36,597 bases of DNA, taken from NCBI GenBank assembly GCA_012513315.1, contig JAAZCL010000346.1, positions 1 through 36,597 on the forward strand, read 5' to 3'. The notes below the pieces were generated by a model. It was not told the DNA's origin and ran no database searches. It saw only the letters and a list, made by a program, of their open reading frames with translations. This DNA is from Bacteroidales bacterium (GTDB lineage Bacteria; Bacteroidota; Bacteroidia; Bacteroidales; Dysgonomonadaceae). Below, in pieces: positions 18,712-28,129 of this stretch; position 1 is the stretch's first letter; every line of letters begins with the position of its first letter. The position numbers and the translations under genes were made by a program.

Positions 18712-19449
18712 ATGAAGAAATCGATTTTATTTTCAGCAATTATAGGCGCTCTTCTTTTTATGACATCATGTTTAGGAGAAGTAAGTAGCAACTATGCTGA
18801 TACTACTTTTGTTTATATTGACACAGATGATGTGGGTACTGTTTATGGAAAAACAATATCACCCATGGCAAGAGTTATTATTTCTAATGAAATGATTTTG
18901 ATGAATCCCAATAGAATAAAAGTTATGAGCTATAGCTGGGATGAGGAGAATGGCACGAAACCTATAACCATATCGGGTCAAATGTATCAAGCCGATTATG
19001 TTAAACTTACAGGTGAGACAGTAGATATTAATAACACATCTTTAAGAATGACTGAAATGCCAGAAGTAGAAGAGCAATTGAGCTTTCTGGATTTTAAAGA
19101 CCCCCTATTTGCCAGTACAGCCGACTTTATGGGTGATAATTGGATCTTCCAGTACTCTTATGAACTACCTAAAGGTCAGACAGCTGCTGTTCAGTTTTTC
19201 AAAAGAACTCCAACTGATGAGAATAGTTCAAATGTCTTCATTGATGTGAATCTTGTTTATAGCGGAACACCTTCTGGAACAGATGTAGAAAGGAAAACAG
19301 ATTATCTTGCGTTAGATATGCGCATGTTGAGGAGCCAGTATGCGAATTCAAATCATGAAGAATTAAAGATAAAATTTGTTTACCATCTGAAGGATAGAGC
19401 TGAGCCAATTGAGTCACCCACATATTCTATGTTACTCAAAGAAAATTGA
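18712..19449 (+). CDS. NigD-like lipoprotein
   Basis: 245 aa; signal/lipobox LLFMTSC; conserved pattern of NigD-like proteins; 20 bp after the barrel gene. Confidence 0.85.
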   Translation: MKKSILFSAIIGALLFMTSCLGEVSSNYADTTFVYIDTDDVGTVYGKTISPMARVIISNEMILMNPNRIKVMSYSWDEENGTKPITISGQMYQADYVKLTGETVDINNTSLRMTEMPEVEEQLSFLDFKDPLFASTADFMGDNWIFQYSYELPKGQTAAVQFFKRTPTDENSSNVFIDVNLVYSGTPSGTDVERKTDYLALDMRMLRSQYANSNHEELKIKFVYHLKDRAEPIESPTYSMLLKEN

Positions 19450-19470
19450 TATAACTTAAACAATTAATAT

Positions 19471-19510
19471 AGCTGCAGCATCTTCAAAGGATGTTGCAGC
19501 TTTTTTTTTA
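19471..19510 (+). terminator. Rho-independent terminator closing the sigma/anti-sigma/NigD unit
   Basis: AGCTGCAGCATC ttcaaag GATGTTGCAGCT + TTTTTTTTT. Confidence 0.9.
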
Positions 19511-19545
19511 TATGTAGCTTATTCTCAATATTAAGCGGAATTAAC

Positions 19546-19553
19546 TAACTTTG
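19546..19553 (+). promoter_or_regulatory. Putative -7 box TAACTTTG for the Yip1-smpB unit
   Basis: Exact TAnnTTTG, 21 bp upstream of ATG 19575. Confidence 0.55.
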
Positions 19554-19574
19554 TACTCGAAAATCAAAATAATA

Positions 19575-20126
19575 ATGTGGAGAGAAATTGTTGGAGTTAT
19601 TACACAACTACTTGTAGCTACACCCAAAGCATGGAAGGATATATATCGCGAAAGATGGTCACTAGGTGAATTCCTTAATCGTTATCTGCATCCTATGTTT
19701 GGTCTTATTGCATTTACTTCTTTTATTGGAGGACTCATGTTTTCTATCAATGGGAGTATTGAGAGTGCTCTAAAGCAAGCAATAGTTGGAGTGGTTGCAG
19801 TTTATGGTAGTTATTTCATTGCTTCTTACGTTTTAAACGAGATGGCAGAGAAGTTTAGCCTGAAGAAAAATATGCCTATGTTTAAGAAGTATGTGGGCTT
19901 TTCTTCAGTAGTTATTTATCTTTTGTACTTAATAACTCCATTTTTCCCCAATTTTATTATACTTTGGCTGCTTGCGTTATACTCTGTTCATATTTTGTAT
20001 ATCGGTGCTCAGTATTTTCTGAAAGTGGATAAGGAAAATCATTTGAACTTCACACTTTTATCATCTGCAGTTATTTTATTTACACCAGCTGCTATAAGTC
20101 TGCTTTTTTCTATTATAATAAAGTAA
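19575..20126 (+). CDS. Yip1-family membrane protein
   Basis: Multi-TM; ATG at 19575 preferred because the ORF-track TTG start overlaps the -7 box. Confidence 0.7.
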   Translation: MWREIVGVITQLLVATPKAWKDIYRERWSLGEFLNRYLHPMFGLIAFTSFIGGLMFSINGSIESALKQAIVGVVAVYGSYFIASYVLNEMAEKFSLKKNMPMFKKYVGFSSVVIYLLYLITPFFPNFIILWLLALYSVHILYIGAQYFLKVDKENHLNFTLLSSAVILFTPAAISLLFSIIIK

Positions 20127-20578
20127 TGAAACAGTCTCCTATCAACATAAAAAATAAACGCGCCACATTCGATTATGAATTGGTGGAAACTTTTACATCA
20201 GGTATTGTGTTAACAGGTACAGAGATTAAGTCAATTCGCCTTGGCAAAGCTAGTCTTGTTGATACATATTGTGCTTTTGAGGGTAAAGGTTTGTGGGTTC
20301 GTAATATGCATATTGCCCCATATTTCTACGGAAGTTATAATAACCCCGACTCTCGAAGGGACAGGAAGTTGCTGCTCAACAAAATTGAGTTGAAAAAAAT
20401 TAGGCGTTTGACAAAAGAAACTGGTTATACAATTATCCCTGTTAGAATGTTTATCAATGAAAAGGGGTTGGCAAAATTGGTTATTGCTGTGGCACGAGGA
20501 AAAAAGCAGTACGATAAACGTCAATCTCTAAGAGAGAAAGAAGATAAACGTTCAATGGACAGAATGTTTAAAAGGTAG
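20126..20578 (+). CDS. smpB: SsrA-binding protein
   Basis: 150 aa; [42 protein letters not shown]. Confidence 0.96.
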   Translation: MKQSPINIKNKRATFDYELVETFTSGIVLTGTEIKSIRLGKASLVDTYCAFEGKGLWVRNMHIAPYFYGSYNNPDSRRDRKLLLNKIELKKIRRLTKETGYTIIPVRMFINEKGLAKLVIAVARGKKQYDKRQSLREKEDKRSMDRMFKR

Positions 20579-20632
20579 AGCTGGTTCTTATTATTTGTTT
20601 TAGTGTTATCAATTAATTGATTCTTGTTTAAG

Positions 20633-21568
20633 ATGCAATTTGGCAAAACTATATTTTTTCCGGCATTGAAGAAGTCTATTACTACTTCATTGTGGTTGTT
20701 GAAGATGATTTTACCTATATCGCTTGTGGTAAGATTACTTGGCTATTTTGGAGCTTTGGGATATATGGCTGCCTATCTCGATCCGCTTTTTGTCTATTTG
20801 GGACTACCGGGTAGTACTGCAATTGTTTTTTTAACTTCAATCTTCCTGCCACTTTACGCCCCTTTGGCTATAATTACATCAATGAGTATCACCTTAAGAG
20901 AGCTTACAATATTGGCACTTATGTGTCAGATTGCACATAACCTTCCGGTGGAAAGTGCTATTCAGGGAAGAACAGGAGCTACTTTTAGAGGTATGTCACT
21001 GTTACGTATTGTAATGGGTATTATTGCAGCGCTTATACTTAACCTGCTACTTCCAAAGGAGATGGGAATGCCTCTTTTTTCTCAAACAGATGTAGTTGCA
21101 ATTAATTCAATAGGCGAACTTCTGATAACTTGGTTGAAAACTTCTCTTAATATTGCACTTTTGATAACAGCAATTGTTTTTTAGCTTAACTTGCTATACA
21201 ATATTTTAAATCACTATAATCATATTGAAAAGCTAAGCAGAGGGCTAAGCCCTTTTTTAAAGATTTTTGGACTTCCCGAAAATACAGGGTTCCTATTACT
21301 CATAGGTTATATAGTTGGATTGGCCTACGGTGGTGCGTTAATGATGGACCAAATTAAAGAAGGCCAGGTCACGCGCACTGATGCAAATTTGCTTAATCAC
21401 CATCTTGCTCTTTCGCATTCGGTTATAGAGGATAACCTGCTTTTTGTTGCACTAGGTGTATCTATTTGGTGGATATTAGCAGTGAGATTATCCTTGGCAT
21501 GGGTTGTTGTGTGGGTAAGAAGGTTTATTCTTAATATGCGAAGGGGAAAATTAAGCTTTTCCATTTAA
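20633..21568 (+). pseudogene. Nucleoside-recognition (Gate) domain membrane protein interrupted by in-frame TAG at 21182-21184
   Basis: ORFs 20624-21184 and 21191-21568 are in the same frame, separated only by TAG and two codons; the second half has no ATG at its start and reads as a continuation. Confidence 0.7.
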
Positions 21569-21715
21569 AATAATGATATTTAATTATATTGGTTAATTTT
21601 GGGATTGAATCAGTTTGATTTGGCTGTATATTTAAGCCGATTTACTCAATACATGTTGATAGTTCTAGTTTAAATACAGTTAGTTTTTCTGCCTAATAAA
21701 TAATAATAAGTAGTA

Positions 21716-24700
21716 ATGATGAACTTGGAAAAAATTTTATCCAATCGTGTCCTCATTTTAGATGGTGCGATGGGAACGATGATACAGCGATATAATCTTA
21801 CGGAAGAGGATTTTAGGGGTGAGAGATTTAAGGACTTTGATGTGCTCTTGAAAGGTAATAACGACTTGTTATCGTTGACCCAACCAGATGTAATTAGTGA
21901 GATTCATAAAGAGTATCTGGAAGCTGGGTCTGATATTATCGAGACAAATACTTTTAATTCAACCTCCATTTCGATGCAGGATTACAAAATGAGCCACTTA
22001 GCCAGGGAGATAAATCTTGCTGCAGCTAAAATCGCTCGTGAGGCTGCAGATGAGTATAATGTAAAGACTCCTGATAAACCAAGATTTGTAGCTGGCTCAA
22101 TTGGTCCTACCAATAAAACTGCTTCAATGAGTCCTAAGGTTGAAGAACCAATGTTTAGGGCTGCAACTTTTTATGATTTCAAAATGGCGTATAAGGAGCA
22201 AATTCTTGCTCTTGCAGAGGGTGGGGTAGATATACTTCTGATAGAAACCATCTTTGATACTCTTAATTCAAAGGCAGCAATATTTGCAGCAGAAGAGGTG
22301 GCAGCAGAGACTGGTAAGAGAATTCCAATTATACTTTCAGTTACACTTTCTGATAGAGCAGGGAGGACTCTTTCGGGACAAACTTTAGCTGCTTTTGTAG
22401 CATCTGTGAGTCATTCTAATCCATTGGCTATAGGACTCAATTGTTCACTTGGTGCTGCAGATCTTAAACCATACGTAAAAGAGTTAGGTCAGATAGCACC
22501 ATTTTATATTTCAACATATCCCAATGCAGGCCTACCTAATCAGTTGGGTGAATATGATGAAACTCCCGAAAAGATGGCCGAGCAAATAAAAGAATTTATT
22601 GATGAAAGTCTTGTAAATATCATTGGTGGATGTTGTGGCACAACTCCAGAGCATATTGCTAAATATGTAGAGCTTGTAAAAGATTCTGTGCCCCATAAAA
22701 AGTCTGAAGAGCCCAAGTATATGCAGTTGTCGGGCTTAGAACATTTAGAGGTTTCGCCACAGATTAATTTCCTAAATATTGGGGAGAGGTGTAATGTTGC
22801 CGGTTCTAGACGATTTTTGCGTCTTATTCAGGAAAAGAAATATGAAGAGGCACTTTCTATTGCACGTAAACAAGTAGAAGATGGCGCTCAAGTGCTTGAT
22901 ATTAATATGGACGAGGGACTTCTTGACGGTGCTCAAGAAATGACTAAATTCCTGAATATTTTAGCATCAGATCCAGATGTTTCTCGAGTTCCAATTATGA
23001 TAGACTCTTCCGATTGGGAGGTTATTGAAGCTGGTTTGAAATGTGTACAGGGCAAGTCCATAGTGAATTCTATTTCTTTAAAAAATGGAGAGGAAGAGTT
23101 TCTACATCATGCCAAGCTTACACAAAAATATGGTGCTGCTGTGGTGGTGATGGCGTTTGATGAAACCGGTCAAGCCGATACATTTGAGCGTCGTATAGAA
23201 GTGTGCGAACGTGCTTATAATATTCTTATAGAAAATGGATTCAACCCTAAAGACATAATTTTTGATCCTAATATACTTGCAATTGCTACTGGCATGGATG
23301 AGCATAAAAATTATGCAGTAGATTTCATTCAAGCAGTTGGCTGGATTAAAGAAAATCTCCCTCATGCTAAGGTGAGTGGTGGAGTAAGTAATCTTTCATT
23401 TTCTTTTAGAGGCAACGAATATATAAGGGAGTTAATGCACTCATCGTTCTTATATCATTCTATTAAAGCGGGATTAGATATGGGAATTGTTAATCCTGCA
23501 CAGTCGGTTATATATGAGGATATTCCTTTAGAAGAAAAAGAACTAGTTGAGGATGTTATTTTTAATAGGCGCGATGATGCTACAGAGAGATTAATGGCCT
23601 ATGCCGAAAAGATAAAAAATGAAAAGACTCCCGAAGCCGAACAGATCAAAGCTGAAGAGTGGAGAACCTTTTCACTTGAAGAGCGCTTGAGTCATGCCTT
23701 GGTAAAAGGTATAGGTGATTACATGGAAGAGGATTTGACTGAAGCTCTAGGGGTTTATCCACGTGCAGTGGATATTATAGATAAGCCATTAATGGCGGGT
23801 ATGAATAGAGTTGGAGACTTGTTTGGCTCTGGTAAGATGTTCCTTCCACAAGTGGTTAAGGCTGCCCGTGCAATGAAAAAGGCTGTAGCTGTTCTACAAC
23901 CTACCCTCGAGGCAGAGAAAGCATCAAGTGGTGGGTCAATGAAGGCCGGTAAGATATTGCTAGCCACAGTTAAAGGTGATGTTCATGATATTGGTAAAAA
24001 CATTGTTTCTATTGTTTTATCATGTAATAATTTTGATATTATAGATCTGGGTGTAATGGTTCCTCCCGAGAAGATAATTGAAACAGTATTTAAGGAGAAG
24101 CCAGACATTGTAGGACTTAGTGGTTTGATAACTCCTTCGCTGGGCGAAATGGCAGTGGTTGCAGATATGATGGATAAAGTTGGATTAACTGTGCCATTGT
24201 TAATTGGGGGTGCTACTACTTCAAAGCTCCACACAGCTCTAAAGATTGAACCTATGTATAATGGTGGACCAGTTGTTTATGTGAAAGATGCATCTATGGC
24301 ACCGTCTGCTCTCTCTAATCTGATGAGCTCTGAAAATAGAGAAGAATTCATAAATGTTTTAAAAGAGGAGAACGAACGTTTACGCCAAAATTACTCACAA
24401 AAAGTTACAGAACTAGTTTCTATTAATGAAGCGAGAGAGAATGCTTATAAAATCAACTGGGATTCGTTTGAGGCTGAAAAGCCTAATAAATTGGGTAGAT
24501 TTGTTTTAAATAAGATAAATGTAACTGACATTCTGCCGTACCTCGATTGGAAGTTCTTATTTCCTGCATGGAATCTTTCGGCAAGATTTCATACTATAAT
24601 AAATATAGGAACAAGTGATTCTGAACGCTCTGAGTGGATTAATGGATTCCGTGAAGATGACAGGGATAGGGCAGTAGAGGCAGCTAAACTCTATGATGAT

Positions 24701-25435
24701 GCAGTGGCTATGTTAAATAGCTTTGTAGAAGATGATATAGACTACATCAGAGCAGTATACGGTATTTACGAAGCATATAGTGAAAACGATACTGTTTTTA
24801 TAAAGAATGAAAATAGTACGGGTCAGTTTGAGATTGTAGAATTCCCTTTCCTACGCCAGCAGAAAAAGTCTAAGAAGAATGAATATTATTGCTTGAGCGA
24901 TTTTATTGCACCCAAATCATCAAATAAGAAAGACTACATTGGTGCATTTGCAGTTACAGCGGGTGTAGGCGCAGAGACATTGATGGATAAATACAGTGAG
25001 GATGGCGATGAGTATAATGGGCTTCTAATGAAATCATTATTAGATCGTTTGGCGGAAGCAGCAACAGAATGGCTGCATGCTAAAGTACGTCGTGTTGATT
25101 GGGGGTATGCATCAAACGAAGACATCTCCATTAAAGATATGCTGGCCGTTAGATTTAGAGGCATTCGCCCTGCTGTTGGTTATCCATCTATTCCCGACCA
25201 AACAACAAACTTTATATTACACGGTATGCTTTCTTCAGAAGAGGTTGGAATAACTCTCACCGAGAATGGAGTAATGTATCCTAATGCAGCAGTAAGTGGT
25301 CTCTTATTTGCTAATCCCGACTCCAAATATTTTGGAATAGGAGAGATTGATGAAGAGCAAGTAGAGGATTATGCTCAGAGAAAAGGAGTAGATGCAGATG
25401 ATATTAAGAAATTTCTACTTGCAAATTTAGAATAA
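21716..25435 (+). CDS. metH: Cobalamin-dependent methionine synthase
   Basis: 1239 aa; ILDGAMGTMIQ, IGGCCGTTPEHI, pterin-binding NIGERCNVAGSRRF, B12 motif DVHDIGKNIV, activation domain RAVYGIYEAYS / VRFRGIRPAVGYPSIPDQ. Confidence 0.97.
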   Translation: MMNLEKILSNRVLILDGAMGTMIQRYNLTEEDFRGERFKDFDVLLKGNNDLLSLTQPDVISEIHKEYLEAGSDIIETNTFNSTSISMQDYKMSHLAREINLAAAKIAREAADEYNVKTPDKPRFVAGSIGPTNKTASMSPKVEEPMFRAATFYDFKMAYKEQILALAEGGVDILLIETIFDTLNSKAAIFAAEEVAAETGKRIPIILSVTLSDRAGRTLSGQTLAAFVASVSHSNPLAIGLNCSLGAADLKPYVKELGQIAPFYISTYPNAGLPNQLGEYDETPEKMAEQIKEFIDESLVNIIGGCCGTTPEHIAKYVELVKDSVPHKKSEEPKYMQLSGLEHLEVSPQINFLNIGERCNVAGSRRFLRLIQEKKYEEALSIARKQVEDGAQVLDINMDEGLLDGAQEMTKFLNILASDPDVSRVPIMIDSSDWEVIEAGLKCVQGKSIVNSISLKNGEEEFLHHAKLTQKYGAAVVVMAFDETGQADTFERRIEVCERAYNILIENGFNPKDIIFDPNILAIATGMDEHKNYAVDFIQAVGWIKENLPHAKVSGGVSNLSFSFRGNEYIRELMHSSFLYHSIKAGLDMGIVNPAQSVIYEDIPLEEKELVEDVIFNRRDDATERLMAYAEKIKNEKTPEAEQIKAEEWRTFSLEERLSHALVKGIGDYMEEDLTEALGVYPRAVDIIDKPLMAGMNRVGDLFGSGKMFLPQVVKAARAMKKAVAVLQPTLEAEKASSGGSMKAGKILLATVKGDVHDIGKNIVSIVLSCNNFDIIDLGVMVPPEKIIETVFKEKPDIVGLSGLITPSLGEMAVVADMMDKVGLTVPLLIGGATTSKLHTALKIEPMYNGGPVVYVKDASMAPSALSNLMSSENREEFINVLKEENERLRQNYSQKVTELVSINEARENAYKINWDSFEAEKPNKLGRFVLNKINVTDILPYLDWKFLFPAWNLSARFHTIINIGTSDSERSEWINGFREDDRDRAVEAAKLYDDAVAMLNSFVEDDIDYIRAVYGIYEAYSENDTVFIKNENSTGQFEIVEFPFLRQQKKSKKNEYYCLSDFIAPKSSNKKDYIGAFAVTAGVGAETLMDKYSEDGDEYNGLLMKSLLDRLAEAATEWLHAKVRRVDWGYASNEDISIKDMLAVRFRGIRPAVGYPSIPDQTTNFILHGMLSSEEVGITLTENGVMYPNAAVSGLLFANPDSKYFGIGEIDEEQVEDYAQRKGVDADDIKKFLLANLE

Positions 25436-25498
25436 GACCGTTTTTTAATTCATATAATTTATTGTTGAAAGGTTCCGAGAAGATGTCCTTAAATGGAG

Positions 25499-25506
25499 TA
25501 TCTTTG
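25499..25506 (+). promoter_or_regulatory. Putative -7 box TATCTTTG upstream of the threonine aldolase gene
   Basis: Exact TAnnTTTG, 23 bp before the start codon. Confidence 0.45.
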
Positions 25507-25529
25507 TACAAACAAATTTATCTAGTTTT

Positions 25530-26561
25530 ATGCGCAGTTTTGGCAGTGATAATAACTCGGGAGTGCATCCAAGAATTATGCAAGCTCTATTAGAAGCAAA
25601 TAGTAATCATACTATTGCATATGGTGATGATAAATGGACAGATAAAGCTGTAGATATTATTAGGGAGGAAATGAAGTCTCCCGATATCAATCCGCTTTTT
25701 GTATTTAATGGAACAGGGGCAAACGTTGTAGCCTTACAAGCCTGTACTAAGCCATTCAATTCTATACTATGTGCTGCAACTGCACATATCGCAGTAGATG
25801 AGTGTGGCGCCCCCGTTAAATCTACTGGTTGCTCTATTAAAGAAATAGATACACCAGATGGAAAACTTACTCCTGAGCTCGTTAAACCCTACTTACAAGG
25901 ATTTGGATTTGAGCATCATTCGCAACCTAAAGTAATTGCAATTTCACAAACAACAGAGTTAGGCACTGCTTATACACCAGATGAGGTTAAGTCGCTTGCT
26001 AACTTGGCACATCAACACGATATGTATCTTTTTGTAGATGGTACTAGAATTACCAATGCATGCGCATTTTTAGGAATCGGTCTTAAGGAGATGACGGTTG
26101 ACTGTGGTGTTGATATTTTTACATTGGGGGGCACTAAGAACGGACTTATGTTTGGTGAAGTTATTATTCCACTTCGAAAAGAATTGGTCGAAAATATGAG
26201 GTATTATAGAAAGCAGGAAACTCAACTTTACTCCAAGATGAGGTATATTTCTGCACAATTTATACCCTATCTCGAAGAAAATATTTGGCTAGATAATGCA
26301 AATAAATCCAATAAAGCAGCGCAAAAGCTTTTATCTATAATGAAAGAGGTAAAGGGAATACAGATTACACAAAAAGTTGAATCAAATGCTCTCTTTTTTA
26401 TTCTACCCAAAGATATTACCGACAAGCTAAGAGAAAAATATTTCTTCTACGACTGGGATGTTAGTATTAACGAAATGCGGTTAGTCTGTTCTTGGGATAC
26501 AACAGATGACGATATAGTTAGTTTTACTAATTATTTAGAACAAGTTGCTTCGGTTTATTAG
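25530..26561 (+). CDS. ltaE: Low-specificity L-threonine aldolase
   Basis: 343 aa; SFGSDNNSGVHPRIMQAL, HIAVDECGAP, DGTRITNACAFLG, LGGTKNGLMFGE (PLP lysine). Confidence 0.92.
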   Translation: MRSFGSDNNSGVHPRIMQALLEANSNHTIAYGDDKWTDKAVDIIREEMKSPDINPLFVFNGTGANVVALQACTKPFNSILCAATAHIAVDECGAPVKSTGCSIKEIDTPDGKLTPELVKPYLQGFGFEHHSQPKVIAISQTTELGTAYTPDEVKSLANLAHQHDMYLFVDGTRITNACAFLGIGLKEMTVDCGVDIFTLGGTKNGLMFGEVIIPLRKELVENMRYYRKQETQLYSKMRYISAQFIPYLEENIWLDNANKSNKAAQKLLSIMKEVKGIQITQKVESNALFFILPKDITDKLREKYFFYDWDVSINEMRLVCSWDTTDDDIVSFTNYLEQVASVY

Positions 26562-26597
26562 ACGGCTATGATTATTTTACCTCTACATATATACTCA

Positions 26598-26685
26598 AAC
26601 TATTATCGAATTTCTATATTCACAATCCTATTTATAAATAGAACTATTATCGAATCTCTTTTTTTACACACCTAATTATAAACTA
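26598..26685. repeat. Two directly adjacent imperfect 44-bp repeats
   Basis: AACTATTATCGAATTTCTATATTCACAATCCTATTTATAAATAG followed by AACTATTATCGAATCTCTTTTTTTACACACCTAATTATAAACTA; 34/44 identical by hand count. Confidence 0.85.
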
Positions 26686-26693
26686 AATTATTT

Positions 26694-27257
26694 ATGTTTG
26701 ATTTTTTAGATATTTACCCGTGGCTTTTACCAGTAGTTATTTTCTTTGGTAGAATTATAGACGTAGCACTTGGAACGCTACGTATTATATTTGTTTCAAA
26801 AGGAGAGAAAAATAAAGCTCCGCTAATTGGATTTGTTGAAGTTTTTATTTGGGTGGTTGTAATCTCACAAATTCTTGCTCGTGCTAATGATATGGTTGCC
26901 TATCTTTCTTATGCTGCAGGTTATGCTGCGGGTAATTATATTGGACTAATTCTTGAAAACAGGATTGCATATGGTATTGTATTATGCCGAATTTACACAC
27001 AGAAGAATGGTAAAGAATTAATCAAAGCTCTAAATAAATTAAACATTGGAGCAACAATGACTCACGGAGAAGGATCTACAAATGAAGTTGACATCATAGA
27101 AACTGTTGTAGATCGTAAAATAATGAAAGTTTTGGAAATAGCCATCAATGAATTTGATAATAATAGTTTCTATGTAATTGAAGATGTGCGTACAAAAAAG
27201 AATGGCATCTTCCCCAAAAAAAGGAACATCTTAGAGAGATGGAGAATAGGGAAGTAA
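26694..27257 (+). CDS. DUF2179/DUF5698 (UPF0316) membrane protein
   Basis: 187 aa; N-terminal TM RIIDVALGTLRIIFVSKG and C-terminal DUF2179-like VDIIETVVDRKIMKVLEIAINEFDNNSFYVIEDVR. Confidence 0.88.
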   Translation: MFDFLDIYPWLLPVVIFFGRIIDVALGTLRIIFVSKGEKNKAPLIGFVEVFIWVVVISQILARANDMVAYLSYAAGYAAGNYIGLILENRIAYGIVLCRIYTQKNGKELIKALNKLNIGATMTHGEGSTNEVDIIETVVDRKIMKVLEIAINEFDNNSFYVIEDVRTKKNGIFPKKRNILERWRIGK

Positions 27258-27258
27258 A

Positions 27259-28047
27259 TTATTTTATTTCCCTGTCTTTTGCTTCCTGCCAAATTACCTC
27301 CATTTCCTCAATAGAGAGTTGATTTAACTGTTTGCCCTCTTCCTTTACTTTCTGCTCCATATAGTTGAAGCGGTAAATGAATTTTTTATTTGTACGTTCC
27401 AGTGCATTATCAGGATTCACTTTATAGAGCCTTGCAGCATTAATTATACTAAAAAGAAGATCTCCAAACTCTGCTTCTGTTTTATCCATATCCAGATTTT
27501 CAATTTCAACCTCCAGCTCGGCCAGTTCTTCTTTTACCTTAGCCCAAACATCATGTCGTTGATTCCAATCGAATCCCGAGTTACGAGCTTTATCTTGTAT
27601 TCGGTAAGATTTCACAAGTGATGGTAGAGATGAGGGAACTCCCTCTAAAACAGTTTTATTACCATCTTTCTCTTTTAGCTTAATCTGTTCCCACGATAGT
27701 TCTACTTGTCCAGCAGTTTCAATCTCTTTATCACCAAATACATGAGGGTGGCGGAAAATTAATTTATCGCAGATTGCATTACAAACATCAGCTATATCAA
27801 AAACCTCTTTTTCTTCACCAATTTTAGAGTAGAATACTATATGCAGAAGGAGGTCGCCCAACTCCTTTTTAATCTCCTCATTATCATTATTAATAATAGC
27901 TTCTGCTAGCTCATATGTTTCCTCAATAGTATTTGCTCTTAAGCTCTCATTCGTTTGCGTTCTATCCCATGGACATTTCTCACGCAGTTCGTCCATTACA
28001 TCAAGTAATCGACCAAAAGCTTCCAGTTTAGAATCTCTACTGTTCAT
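27259..28047 (-). CDS. mazG: Nucleoside triphosphate pyrophosphohydrolase
   Basis: 262 aa; LREKCPWDRTQTNESLRANTIEETYELAEAI, KKELGDLLLHIVFYSKI. Confidence 0.95.
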   Translation of the reverse strand: MNSRDSKLEAFGRLLDVMDELREKCPWDRTQTNESLRANTIEETYELAEAIINNDNEEIKKELGDLLLHIVFYSKIGEEKEVFDIADVCNAICDKLIFRHPHVFGDKEIETAGQVELSWEQIKLKEKDGNKTVLEGVPSSLPSLVKSYRIQDKARNSGFDWNQRHDVWAKVKEELAELEVEIENLDMDKTEAEFGDLLFSIINAARLYKVNPDNALERTNKKFIYRFNYMEQKVKEEGKQLNQLSIEEMEVIWQEAKDREIK

Positions 28048-28088
28048 CTCTAATATTTGAATAATTATTTTGGATCAGATTAAAGTAA

Positions 28089-28113
28089 TAAGAGACGACA
28101 CATTGCCGTCTCT
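28089..28113 (-). terminator. Likely terminator of the DsbD-like gene
   Basis: AAGAGACG acacattgc CGTCTCT inverted repeat between the two minus-strand genes; weak T tail. Confidence 0.5.
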
Positions 28114-28129
28114 CATAAAGGTTTTATTG

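Noticed and set aside
21569-21715. Possible cobalamin riboswitch upstream of metH
   Set aside because: No B12-box-like sequence or multi-helix structure could be recognised in this 147-bp region.
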